Shown: positions 50,358-58,150 of the stretch, piece after piece
Layout: every line of letters begins with the position of its first letter
How positions within the stretch are numbered: the stretch's first letter is position 1
Source: Antarctobacter albus
GTDB taxonomy: Bacteria; Pseudomonadota; Alphaproteobacteria; Rhodobacterales; Rhodobacteraceae
Length of the DNA: 64,000 bases
Direction of reading: 5' to 3'
Assembly: GCF_900101505.1 (NCBI RefSeq)
Contig: NZ_FMZI01000010.1
Span: forward strand, 62,001 to 126,000
Notes under the pieces: generated by a model
The model's database searches: none
Seen by the model: the letters and a program-made list of their open reading frames with translations, nothing else
Told to the model about the DNA's origin: nothing
Translations under genes and position numbers: made by a program

Positions 50358-50492
50358 ATGGCTGAGCACAAGCACGGAAGCATGGACATCACCGTTCAGG
50401 AAAAGACCTTTGAAGGGTTCATCAATTTCACCATCCGCACGGTCATCGTGATCCTGTGCATCGTCATCTTCATGGCGATCTTCAATTCCTGA
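50358..50492 (+). CDS. aa3-type cytochrome c oxidase subunit IV
   Basis: A 44-residue single-helix protein. A short hydrophilic N-terminus (MAEHKHGSMDITVQEKTFEGF) leads into one membrane helix (TVIVILCIVIFMAIFNS), the exact plan of the small subunit IV of alphaproteobacterial aa3 cytochrome c oxidase. The other oxidase subunits are not encoded nearby, which is common for this subunit. It stands alone between the MBL-fold gene and the lipoprotein gene. Confidence 0.85.
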   Translation: MAEHKHGSMDITVQEKTFEGFINFTIRTVIVILCIVIFMAIFNS

Positions 50493-50528
50493 TCGGACGA
50501 ACCGCCCCTCGGGGCGGGGTGGGGTAAA

Positions 50529-51170
50529 ATGATGAACAGACGTGCGGCGATGGCGGGGCTTGGTGCCTCGGTTCTCGTGGCCGGTTGCGCAGGCAGCGTT
50601 TCCGGTCCCGACTCGACACCGGAACAGGCGGCCGCCGCCGCCTACCGTCACCCGGGAGAGCCGGAGATCATCCTTTACACGATGATCAACAACCGGACCG
50701 GGTCCGGTGCGCATTCCTCCATGCTCATCAATGCCCCATCGCAGCGGGTGATCTACGATCCCGCCGGCTCTGTCCGGTTCCAGAACGTGCCTGAAATCGG
50801 CGACGTTCTTTACGGGATCACCCCGCAGGCCAAACAGTTCTTCGAAAGCGCCCATGCCCGCAGCACCTACCGGATGCTGGCGCTGCGCCGTCCGGTGGAC
50901 GGTGCGGTGGCGGAGCGCGCGCTCAAGCTGGTCCAGTCCAAGGGGGCGGCGGCGCCGGCCCTGTGTTCCAACGCGGTGTCCGACACCCTGGGCCAGCTGC
51001 CCGGGTTCGAATCGCTGGGCGGCATCTGGACGCCGATGAAGCTGGCCAACCGCTTCGAAAAACTGCCGAACGTCAGCCGTCGCGAGCTGCGCGAAAACGA
51101 TTCGGATGACAAGGACGCGGCGATTGCCGCGCTCGAGGCCGGCAAGACGACCCAGGCCGGTCAGCCCTGA
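50529..51170 (+). CDS. Lipoprotein with a possible papain-like peptidase fold
   Basis: A 213-residue lipoprotein. The lipobox LVAGC places the lipidated cysteine at residue 20. The mature part has AHSSMLINAPSQRVIYDPAG, then DVLYGITPQ, and later APALCSNAVSDTL. A His near the start, a YDPAG turn and a downstream Cys-Ser recall NlpC/DUF-type papain-like proteins, though the order is not diagnostic. It may be an envelope protein of unknown function. ATG ATG starts follow GGGGTGGGG. It is not overlapping any neighbour. Confidence 0.65.
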   Translation: MMNRRAAMAGLGASVLVAGCAGSVSGPDSTPEQAAAAAYRHPGEPEIILYTMINNRTGSGAHSSMLINAPSQRVIYDPAGSVRFQNVPEIGDVLYGITPQAKQFFESAHARSTYRMLALRRPVDGAVAERALKLVQSKGAAAPALCSNAVSDTLGQLPGFESLGGIWTPMKLANRFEKLPNVSRRELRENDSDDKDAAIAALEAGKTTQAGQP

Positions 51171-51179
51171 TCCGGGCCG

Positions 51180-51497
51180 TCAGAACGGCAGCCAGGCGCC
51201 CGCGATCATGACCGCGGCGCCCGCGCCGACAGCGCCATAAAGGCTTTTCGTGACATAGCCGACAATCAGCGCAGCGGCGGCGGCGGCCAGCCGCAGGGGA
51301 TCTGTTTCGCCGCCCGTCGCGCTGGGCCAGATCACCAAAGGCGCCACCAGCGCGGGCATGACCGCCACGGCGGTATAGCGCAGGTGCCGCAAGAGCCAGT
51401 CCGGCATGGCCCTGTCGCCGACCAGCCCCAGAAACACGAAGCGCAGGGCGAAAGAGCCCAGGCCCATCCCGATGATGACGATCCAGAGGTCTTTCAT
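51180..51497 (-). CDS. azlD: AzlD-type small subunit of a branched-chain amino acid exporter
   Basis: A 105-residue membrane protein with four hydrophobic helices. MKDLWIVIIGMGLGSFALRFVFL and WLLRHLRYTAVAVMPALVAP are typical of AzlD. Together with AzlC it exports branched-chain amino acids or their analogues. It starts four bases inside the azlC stop (ATGA). Confidence 0.88.
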   Translation of the reverse strand: MKDLWIVIIGMGLGSFALRFVFLGLVGDRAMPDWLLRHLRYTAVAVMPALVAPLVIWPSATGGETDPLRLAAAAAALIVGYVTKSLYGAVGAGAAVMIAGAWLPF

Positions 51498-52219
51498 GCG
51501 CCCGGCCTCCGGTCTGCCTGCAACCCGGCGCGGCGTTCCACTTCGGCGCCTGCCATCATCCCTGCCACAGCGCCGACGATCAGGCCGAGGTTGTAGGGCA
51601 GGAACGCGAAAGCCAGCGCCATGAGCGCCGCGACCAGGGCCGCCGCGCGATGGGCGCCGGTGCGCAGCGCGGGCGCGAAGAGCGCGATAAAGGCGATGGG
51701 CAGCACGAAATCGAGGCCCAGCTCGGGCGGAACGGCCTCACCGGCCCAGGCGCCCACGAGGGTGAAGAGGTACCAGGGCGGGCAGATCGGCGTCGCGACC
51801 CCCATGAAAAAGGCGAATTTCTCTGCCAGTGTCTGCTGCGGTCGTTCTTCGTAATCGATGATCGAGGCCGCATAGACCTGGTCCACCAGGAAATAGGCGA
51901 CGAACATCCGTTTCCATAGCGGCAAGGGGCCCAGATGCGGCGTGATCGAGGCGGAATACATGGCCATCCGCAGGTTCACGGCCATCGCCGAAACCAGCAC
52001 GACGATGGTCGGCGCATTGTCCTGCATCAGCTGGACGGCGGTGAACTGCGCCGCGCCCGCGATGACGACGATGGAAAACATCAGCGTTTCAAAGACGTTC
52101 AGCCCCGCATCCGTCGCCACAACGCCGAACAGCATTCCGAAAGGGCCGACCACGAACAGGAAGGGCAGGGCATTTCGCACCCCGCGCCAATAGCTTGACA
52201 TCACATCTGTGCCGTCCAT
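51494..52219 (-). CDS. azlC: AzlC-type branched-chain amino acid exporter
   Basis: A 241-residue inner-membrane protein. LPFLFVVGPFGMLFGVVA, GAAQFTAVQLM, VNLRMAMYSASI and YFLVDQVYAAS are the AzlC landmarks. It pairs with the AzlD protein encoded next. Its start lies only 49 bases from the divergent fdhD gene, so the two operons share a short control region. Confidence 0.93.
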   Translation of the reverse strand: MDGTDVMSSYWRGVRNALPFLFVVGPFGMLFGVVATDAGLNVFETLMFSIVVIAGAAQFTAVQLMQDNAPTIVVLVSAMAVNLRMAMYSASITPHLGPLPLWKRMFVAYFLVDQVYAASIIDYEERPQQTLAEKFAFFMGVATPICPPWYLFTLVGAWAGEAVPPELGLDFVLPIAFIALFAPALRTGAHRAAALVAALMALAFAFLPYNLGLIVGAVAGMMAGAEVERRAGLQADRRPGA

Positions 52220-52268
52220 GACTACACCCTCACTAACGTACTTCGCCCTAGCCCAGGGGAGAGGCCAG

Positions 52269-53174
52269 ATGCAATCACCTGCCGACCACCCGGATAATGA
52301 CCTCGCGTCCGACTACCTGATCGCGCCCGACCCGGGGGCACCGCGCCTGACCCGCGCCGTGACCGGAACGGACCATACCGGCGCCGAGGTCGAGGTCTCC
52401 GTGGTCGAGGAACGCCCCCTGACGATCTTTCTCAACCGGCAGGAAATCGTCACCGCCATGACCATCGGGGATTACCCCGAATACCTGGCCATCGGGTTCC
52501 TGCGCAACCAGGGCATGCTGGCCGACGGCGAAGAGATCACCGGCGTCGATTACGACGAGGAACTGGAAACCGTCGTCGTGCGCACCGCCTCGCAGACCAC
52601 CTACGAGGAAAAGATGCAAAAAAAGACGCGGACCTCCGGCTGTGCCGTGGGAACCGTCTTTGGTGACATGATGGAAGGGCTGGAACAGGTGCGCCTGCCG
52701 GCGACAGAGGTGCGGACCTCGTGGCTCTACGCGCTGGCGCACAAGATCAACACGACGCCCTCGTTGTACCTCGAGGCCGGGGCGATTCACGGCACGGTCC
52801 TGTGCCAGGGCGACCGTCCGCTGGTCTACATGGAGGACGTGGGCCGCCACAACGCGGTGGACAAGATCGCGGGCTGGATGTTCCGCGAGGGCGTCAGCGC
52901 GGAGGACAAGATCCTCTACACCACCGGGCGGCTGACCTCGGAAATGGTGATCAAGACGGCGCTGATGGGTATCCCGGTGCTGGCGTCCCGGTCCGGCTTT
53001 ACCGCTTGGGGGGTAGAGATCGCGCGGCAGGTGGGTCTGACCTGCATCGGGCGGATGCGCGGCAAACGGTTCACCTGCTTGTCCGGTGCCGAGCGGCTGG
53101 TGCGCGACATGGACCCGGATGCGGTGCCCGAGGAAAGCAGCAAGCATCGCCGCAAGAGCGCGGGGCAGGCATGA
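52269..53174 (+). CDS. fdhD: Formate dehydrogenase accessory sulfurtransferase FdhD
   Basis: A 301-residue protein that carries sulfur from a cysteine desulfurase to the molybdenum cofactor of formate dehydrogenases. ERPLTIFLNRQEIVTAMTI, FLRNQGMLADGEEI and MEDVGRHNAVDKIAGW are typical. The usual CxxC loop of the E. coli type is reduced to one cysteine, C125, in TSGCAVGTVFGD. The ATG at 52269 has GGGGAGAGG upstream; the frame extends back to 52209 over the azlC start. It is the first gene of the Mo-cofactor operon. Confidence 0.93.
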   Translation: MQSPADHPDNDLASDYLIAPDPGAPRLTRAVTGTDHTGAEVEVSVVEERPLTIFLNRQEIVTAMTIGDYPEYLAIGFLRNQGMLADGEEITGVDYDEELETVVVRTASQTTYEEKMQKKTRTSGCAVGTVFGDMMEGLEQVRLPATEVRTSWLYALAHKINTTPSLYLEAGAIHGTVLCQGDRPLVYMEDVGRHNAVDKIAGWMFREGVSAEDKILYTTGRLTSEMVIKTALMGIPVLASRSGFTAWGVEIARQVGLTCIGRMRGKRFTCLSGAERLVRDMDPDAVPEESSKHRRKSAGQA

Positions 53175-53800
53175 AACAGCCCGTTGGCGTGATCCTTGCA
53201 GGCGGCCTGGCCTCGCGCATGGGCGGCGGGGACAAGGCCCTGCTGTCGCTCGGTGGACAGACGCTGTTGTCCCGCGTGATCGACCGGCTTGCACCGCAGG
53301 TGGCAGTGCTGGCGCTGAACGCCAATGGCGACCCGGCGCGCTTTGCCGAGACGGGCCTGCCGGTGGTGGCCGACAGCATCGCCGGTTTTCCCGGGCCGCT
53401 GGCCGGGGTTCTGGCCGGGCTGGACTGGGCCGCCGAACAGGGGGCGGACACGCTGGTCAGCGTCGCCGCCGACACGCCGTTCTTTCCCTGTGACCTGGTC
53501 CCGCGCCTTTTGCTGGCCAGCGAGGGGCAGGATCATCCGCTGGTGCTGGCCGCGACCAGGGGCGACGCCGAAACCCGCAGCAAGTCGCGTTCGGGCCTGA
53601 TCCGGCATCCGACCTTCGGTCTCTGGCCGGTGGCGCTGCGCGACGACCTGCGCGCGGCGCTGGAGGGCGGCCTGAAAAAGGTCGTGCTCTGGACAGAGAA
53701 ACACGGCGGGCGCGAGGCGCTCTTTCCCTCCACGCCCTTCGATCCATTCTTCAACGTGAACACGCCGGAGGATCTGGCACAGGCGGAGGCGCTGCTATGA
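53171..53800 (+). CDS. mobA: Molybdenum cofactor guanylyltransferase MobA
   Basis: A 209-residue nucleotidyltransferase that joins GMP to molybdopterin. GVILAGGLASRMGGGDKALL is the GTP-binding start, and VSVAADTPFFPCDLV holds the metal-binding aspartate. PFFNVNTPEDLAQAEALL is the usual end. It starts on the ATGA of fdhD and ends on that of mobB. It makes the bis-MGD form used by formate dehydrogenases and DMSO-reductase-type enzymes. Confidence 0.95.
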   Translation: MKQPVGVILAGGLASRMGGGDKALLSLGGQTLLSRVIDRLAPQVAVLALNANGDPARFAETGLPVVADSIAGFPGPLAGVLAGLDWAAEQGADTLVSVAADTPFFPCDLVPRLLLASEGQDHPLVLAATRGDAETRSKSRSGLIRHPTFGLWPVALRDDLRAALEGGLKKVVLWTEKHGGREALFPSTPFDPFFNVNTPEDLAQAEALL

Positions 53801-54303
53801 GGCTCTACGGGGTGACAGGCTGGAAGAACGCGGGGAAAACCGGGTTGATGGAACGGCTGGTGACGGAAATCACGTCGCGCGGGCTGACCGTCAGCACGGT
53901 CAAACACGCGCATCACACGTTCGACGTGGATCACCCGGGCAAGGACAGTTATCGCCACCGACACGCGGGCGCATCTGAGGTGATCCTGTCCTCACGCAAC
54001 CGCGTCGCGCACATGATAGAGTTGCGTGGCGCCGGGGAGCCGACCTTGGACGACCTGCTGGCGCGGCTGGCGCCGGTGGACCTGGTGATGGTCGAGGGCT
54101 ACAAGCGCGACCGGCATCCCAAGATCGAGGCCTACCGGGCCGAGACCGGCAACCCGCTGATCGCCCATGAGGATCCCACAGTGCGCGCCGTGGCCTCGGA
54201 TACACCCCTGACACTGGACAGGCCCGTCTTTGACCTGAACGATACCGTGGCTGTGGCGGACTTCATCCTTGCGGAGGTTGGCCTGGCAAGGGCGGCGGAA
54301 TGA
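53797..54303 (+). CDS. mobB: Molybdopterin-guanine dinucleotide biosynthesis protein MobB
   Basis: A 168-residue P-loop GTPase that assists MobA. GWKNAGKTGL at residues 8-17 is the Walker A loop, TVKHAHHTFDVDHPGKDSYRHRHAGA is the conserved region after it, and VDLVMVEGYKRDRHPKIE is the Walker B-like end. It overlaps mobA by four bases and the next gene by four bases. Confidence 0.94.
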   Translation: MRLYGVTGWKNAGKTGLMERLVTEITSRGLTVSTVKHAHHTFDVDHPGKDSYRHRHAGASEVILSSRNRVAHMIELRGAGEPTLDDLLARLAPVDLVMVEGYKRDRHPKIEAYRAETGNPLIAHEDPTVRAVASDTPLTLDRPVFDLNDTVAVADFILAEVGLARAAE

Positions 54304-55154
54304 CGGGGTTCGACCGCTTTCTGATGGTGGACTGGTCGGGCGGCAACGACGCCGGGCCACGGCCCCGCAAGGACGCGATCTGGATCGGTGAGACCGGCCC
54401 GGAGGGTGAGGCGAAGCCAGTGTACCAACGCAACCGGCAAGTGGCCGAAGAGACGCTTGCCGATGTCATCAAGACCTCCCTGACCCGGGGAGAGCGCCTG
54501 TGCATCGGGTTCGATTTTCCCTTTGGCTACCCGGCGGGTTATGCCGAGGCACTGACGGGACAGGCCGATGCATTTTCAGTCTGGCGTTGGTTGTCCGCGC
54601 GGGTCGAGGATGCGCCGACCGAAAACAACCGTTTCGACCTCGCCGGCGAGATCAACACCCGGCTGTTGCAGGGGCGGGGGCCGTTCTGGGGCAACGGGCT
54701 GAAACGGGACATTTCGGGCCTGCCGCGCACCAAGGCCGGATACGAAAATCCATTTCCCGACCGCCGGGCCTGTGAACTGCGGGGCACAGGCACCTTTACT
54801 TGCTGGCAACTGGCAGGCGCGGGGGCCGTGGGGTCGCAGGTGATCATGGGGTTGCCGGTGCTGGAGCGACTGCGACAGCGGTTTGCCGGGCAGGTATCCG
54901 TCTGGCCCTTCGAGCCGCTCGACCGGCCTGTCGCCTTTGTCGAAATATGGCCGGGTCTGATCAATGACGCCGTGCGTCGGGCAACCGGCCCCGATGACAT
55001 CCGCGACGCGGTACAGGTCCGCCTGCTGGCCCGCGCGCTGTCGGATCTGCCTCCCCAGCGCCTGCAGGCCATGTTGTCGGTGGAGGCCCCCGAAGAGGGC
55101 TGGATCCTGGGGCTTGGCGCCGAGGGTGAATTGATCGGGAGCCTGGCCGCATGA
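54300..55154 (+). CDS. DUF429-like protein inside the Mo-cofactor operon
   Basis: A 284-residue cytoplasmic protein. An N-terminal strand ending in a conserved-looking acid (FLMVDWSGGND), then RLCIGFDFPFGYPAG, and a third acidic strand (FVEIWPGLIND) recall the RNase-H-like DUF429 fold, whose members have no settled activity. The match is by eye. It overlaps mobB and moeA by four bases each (ATGA), so it is made with cofactor enzymes. A role in handling molybdopterin nucleotides is inferred only from this position. Confidence 0.6.
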   Translation: MTGFDRFLMVDWSGGNDAGPRPRKDAIWIGETGPEGEAKPVYQRNRQVAEETLADVIKTSLTRGERLCIGFDFPFGYPAGYAEALTGQADAFSVWRWLSARVEDAPTENNRFDLAGEINTRLLQGRGPFWGNGLKRDISGLPRTKAGYENPFPDRRACELRGTGTFTCWQLAGAGAVGSQVIMGLPVLERLRQRFAGQVSVWPFEPLDRPVAFVEIWPGLINDAVRRATGPDDIRDAVQVRLLARALSDLPPQRLQAMLSVEAPEEGWILGLGAEGELIGSLAA

Positions 55155-56407
55155 GTTTGAAACCGCCCCCCCTGAACAACGATTGTTTCGCCCTGCCGCC
55201 CGGTGTCGACTGGACCCCGGTGGACGAGGCGCTGGACATGTTGCGCGACCGGCTGCACCCGGTCGTCGCCCGCGAGGATGTGCCCGTGATGTCGGCGGCA
55301 GGTCGGGTGCTGGCCGCGCCGCTAATGGCCCGGCGTGCCAACCCGCCGCTGCCCAACACCGCGGTGGACGGCTATGGGTTCGCTGCCGCGACCATCGGCG
55401 ATGCGACCGAGTTCACCCTGCCACTGGTCGAGGGACGCGCCGCGGCGGGCCTTGCCTATACCGGCGCGGTGCCGCCCGGCCATGCCATCCGCGTGCTGAC
55501 CGGCGCGGCCCTGCCCGAAGGCGTGGACACGGTGGTGCTGGATGAGGATTGCGCGACCGATGGCGCGGCGGTGGCCTTTCGCGGCCCGGTCAAACCCGGT
55601 TCCAACACCCGCCGCGCGGGTGAGGACGTGGGCGAGGGCGACGAGATCCTGTCGCAAGGGCGGATGCTGACCCCGGCGGACCTGGCCCTGGCCGCCGCCA
55701 CGGGACTTGCCGATCTTCCCGTCTACACGCCCCTGCGCGTCGGTGTTCTGTCGACCGGGGACGAGGTGGTGCCCGCCGGACAGGCCGCTGCGGCGGGGCA
55801 GATCTACGATGCAAACCGGCCCATGTTGCTGTCGCTCATCGCGCATTTCGGCCATGCCCCTGTCGATCTTGGCCATGTGCCGGACGACCGAGAGGCGCTG
55901 CGCGCGCGGCTTGACGTGGCTGAGGTTGATGCGATCCTGACATCCGGTGGAGCCTCGGCGGGGGATGAGGACCATGTTTCGGCGCTGCTGCGTGAGACCG
56001 GGGTGCTGACCGCCTGGCGCATCGCGCTGAAACCGGGGCGCCCCCTGGCGCTGGGGCTGTGGCAAGGCAAGCCGGTCTTCGGTCTGCCGGGCAACCCGGT
56101 TGCGGCTTTCGTCTGTTCCCTGGTCTTTGCCCGCCCGGCGTTGCGCCTGCTGGCCGGGGCCGGTTGGGACGACCCGGCGGGCTACATGGTGCCGGCGGCA
56201 TTTTCCAAGAAAAAGAAACCCGGACGGCGCGAATACCTGCGCGCCCGCCTGCGCGATGGCCGGGTGGAGGTGTTCAAGTCCGAAGGCTCGGGTCGGATAT
56301 CGGGGTTGAGCTGGGCCGAGGGGCTGGTGGAACTGCCGGATGCGGCGGCAGAGATCGCGCCGGGTGACCCGGTGCGCTATATCCCCTTCGGCAGTTTCGG
56401 GTTGTGA
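55151..56407 (+). CDS. moeA: Molybdopterin molybdenumtransferase MoeA
   Basis: A 418-residue enzyme that inserts molybdate into adenylated molybdopterin. NTAVDGYGFAAAT, AGEDVGEGDEIL, VGVLSTGDEVV, SGGASAGDEDHV and GLPGNPVAAFV are the successive family landmarks, the last two in the MoCF domain. The lysine-rich FSKKKKPGRREYLRARL lies in the C-terminal beta-barrel. It is the last gene of the operon and is followed by a copy of the dispersed motif. Confidence 0.96.
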   Translation: MSLKPPPLNNDCFALPPGVDWTPVDEALDMLRDRLHPVVAREDVPVMSAAGRVLAAPLMARRANPPLPNTAVDGYGFAAATIGDATEFTLPLVEGRAAAGLAYTGAVPPGHAIRVLTGAALPEGVDTVVLDEDCATDGAAVAFRGPVKPGSNTRRAGEDVGEGDEILSQGRMLTPADLALAAATGLADLPVYTPLRVGVLSTGDEVVPAGQAAAAGQIYDANRPMLLSLIAHFGHAPVDLGHVPDDREALRARLDVAEVDAILTSGGASAGDEDHVSALLRETGVLTAWRIALKPGRPLALGLWQGKPVFGLPGNPVAAFVCSLVFARPALRLLAGAGWDDPAGYMVPAAFSKKKKPGRREYLRARLRDGRVEVFKSEGSGRISGLSWAEGLVELPDAAAEIAPGDPVRYIPFGSFGL

Positions 56408-56450
56408 CCCGTGGCGGGGGGCTGCCCCCGTCTCCCTGCGGTCGCCCCCC

Positions 56451-56474
56451 GGAGTATTTTGACACAGAAGAAGC
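56451..56474 (+). repeat. Dispersed intergenic motif, copy 5
   Basis: GGAGTATTTT then GACACAGAAGAAGC, 44 bases after the moeA stop and 16 bases before the end of the next, convergent gene. Confidence 0.65.
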
Positions 56475-56489
56475 TTGGGCCGCGGGCCT

Positions 56490-57491
56490 CTAGTCGAAGG
56501 TGCCCGCCACCCGGCCCAGCAGCATGAAGGCGCGCGCCGTGCGCGTCATGGCGAAGGCCGAGATTTCCTCGTCCGAGGCACCGGGCTCGAAACTGGAAAA
56601 GCTGGTATCGAAGCGGCGCAGGAAGTGATGCGCCGCATCGCGGAAGATCGGATCCTGTTTCATTCGTCCGGCTGCCAATGCCAGCGAGGACCGGTCGCGC
56701 ACGCCACCCAGCGAGGCGATGGGGCGGCCGCGTTCGCCCTGGGCAAAGGCGCGCCAGGTTTCCGGGCGGGCAAGATCGGGGCGCAGGTCGTCCATGTAGA
56801 TGCCGTCCTGGCTCATCAGGGTCAGGACGTCCTGGGCCGCCTGGATCAGCTTGGCTGTGCCGCGATCCTTGAGCGCCCGACGCAGGGCGGCAAAGCCCTC
56901 CTCGTCCTCGGCGGTTTCCGGGAAGTGCAGCGCACGGATGTAGTCGGCGTTGGGCAAGGGCGGTTGAAGCGCCTCTGCCGGGGTGCCGAGCGACAGGGCG
57001 GGCTGGTCGTCGCCCTCGGTGCCGTCAGGGGCGGGCAGGGCGCCGGGCTGGCCGCCCTGGCGGATGCCGCCCAACATCGCCAGCGTTGATTCCAGGTTCT
57101 TCTGTGCGCCGGCGATATCGTCCAGCCGCTTGACCAGCATCGGGTGCGGTGGCTGGCCCTTGCCGCTTTGCGCCTGGGCGACATAGGCCTGCCGGATCGC
57201 GTCGATGGCGGCCTGCAGGCGGGCGCTTTCGCTGCGCATGATGCGGGCGGCGCGGATCGCCAGCGCCGCCACCCAGATCAGGGCCACCGGCATGACGATC
57301 ACCATGAGCGCCAGCAGGAACCGCAGTGGCCCGCCTTCGCTTTCGGGCAGGCCAAGGAAATACCAGCCCGAGATCACGACCCAGATGACCGAGATCACCG
57401 CCGCGGCGATCTCGATTCCGGTGACGCCCTCGGCCGCGCCGCGGGCATAGAGGCCGGGCAGCGTGGGGCGGGCGTCCTTTGGGTCGCTCAT
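56490..57491 (-). CDS. Two-helix membrane protein of unknown function
   Basis: A 333-residue protein. Two membrane helices near the N-terminus (EIAAAVISVIWVVISGWYFLGL and LLALMVIVMPVALIWVAALAIRA in part) are followed by a cytoplasmic coiled-coil-prone stretch (SESARLQAAIDAIRQAYVAQ), a Pro/Gly/Ala linker and a helical C-terminal domain (NADYIRALHFPETAEDEEGFAALRRAL onward). I recognise no motif. greA lies 12 bases from its start on the same strand, so the two are probably one unit. Confidence 0.7.
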   Translation of the reverse strand: MSDPKDARPTLPGLYARGAAEGVTGIEIAAAVISVIWVVISGWYFLGLPESEGGPLRFLLALMVIVMPVALIWVAALAIRAARIMRSESARLQAAIDAIRQAYVAQAQSGKGQPPHPMLVKRLDDIAGAQKNLESTLAMLGGIRQGGQPGALPAPDGTEGDDQPALSLGTPAEALQPPLPNADYIRALHFPETAEDEEGFAALRRALKDRGTAKLIQAAQDVLTLMSQDGIYMDDLRPDLARPETWRAFAQGERGRPIASLGGVRDRSSLALAAGRMKQDPIFRDAAHHFLRRFDTSFSSFEPGASDEEISAFAMTRTARAFMLLGRVAGTFD

Positions 57492-57503
57492 GGCGTGTCT
57501 GCC

Positions 57504-57974
57504 CTACTTGTAGGCGATGCTCAGGATTTCATAGGACTTGGCGCCGCCCGGGGTGCGAACCTCGACGCTGTCGCCCTCTTCCTTGCCGATCATGGCACGG
57601 GCGATGGGCGACTTGATGTTCAGCAGGCCCTTTTCGACGCTGGCCTCGTGTTCGCCCACGATCTGCCAGGTCTTTTCCTCGTCAGTGTCCTCGTCGACGA
57701 CGGTCACGGTGGCGCCGAACTTGATCGGGCCGGAGAGCGACTTGGGGTCGATCACCTCGGCCAGGCCAAGGGCACCTTCCAGTTCCTTGATACGGCCCTC
57801 GATGAATCCCTGCTTCTCGCGCGCCGAGTGGTATTCGGCGTTTTCCTTGAGGTCGCCCAGTTCGCGTGCCTCGGCGATCGCCTGGATGATGGCGGGCCGC
57901 TCCTCGGACTTGAGCTTTTTCAATTCGGTTTCGAGCGCGGTGTAACCCGCGCGGGTCATCAGGATCTTGTCCAT
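57504..57974 (-). CDS. greA: Transcription elongation factor GreA
   Basis: A 156-residue factor that rescues backtracked RNA polymerase by stimulating transcript cleavage. The N-terminal coiled coil is clear (LTR-type start [16 protein letters not shown], then [23 protein letters not shown] with the acidic tip DLKENAEY). The C-terminal FKBP-like domain has [29 protein letters not shown]. Length and motifs are typical of GreA rather than GreB. It is read first, with the membrane protein gene following. Confidence 0.97.
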   Translation of the reverse strand: MDKILMTRAGYTALETELKKLKSEERPAIIQAIAEARELGDLKENAEYHSAREKQGFIEGRIKELEGALGLAEVIDPKSLSGPIKFGATVTVVDEDTDEEKTWQIVGEHEASVEKGLLNIKSPIARAMIGKEEGDSVEVRTPGGAKSYEILSIAYK

Positions 57975-58091
57975 TTTCGGATCGTCTCTGCCTCTTCAGC
58001 GAGTGTTTCAGGAGTGTCGTCGCCCGTTGCGCCGATGTAAAGCCAAGCGGGCCGTCAGACCAGCGGGATTTTTCCGGTCTGCCTGCGGGTT

Positions 58092-58119
58092 TGACTTTCG
58101 ATCCGGCGCGGGTACTGTG
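58092..58119 (+). promoter_or_regulatory. Predicted promoter of the propeller-like gene
   Basis: TTGACT (58092-58097), 16 bases, TACTGT (58114-58119), about 30 bases before the ATG at 58151. Confidence 0.4.
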
Positions 58120-58150
58120 GTCTGCACCTTATTAGCAACGAGATTTTGAT

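Noticed and set aside
56196-56222. A stretch in moeA that resembles the dispersed motif (ATTTTCCAAGAAAAAG)
   Set aside because: It encodes FSKKKKPG, which fits the MoeA C-terminal domain, and lies inside a gene, unlike the five real copies.
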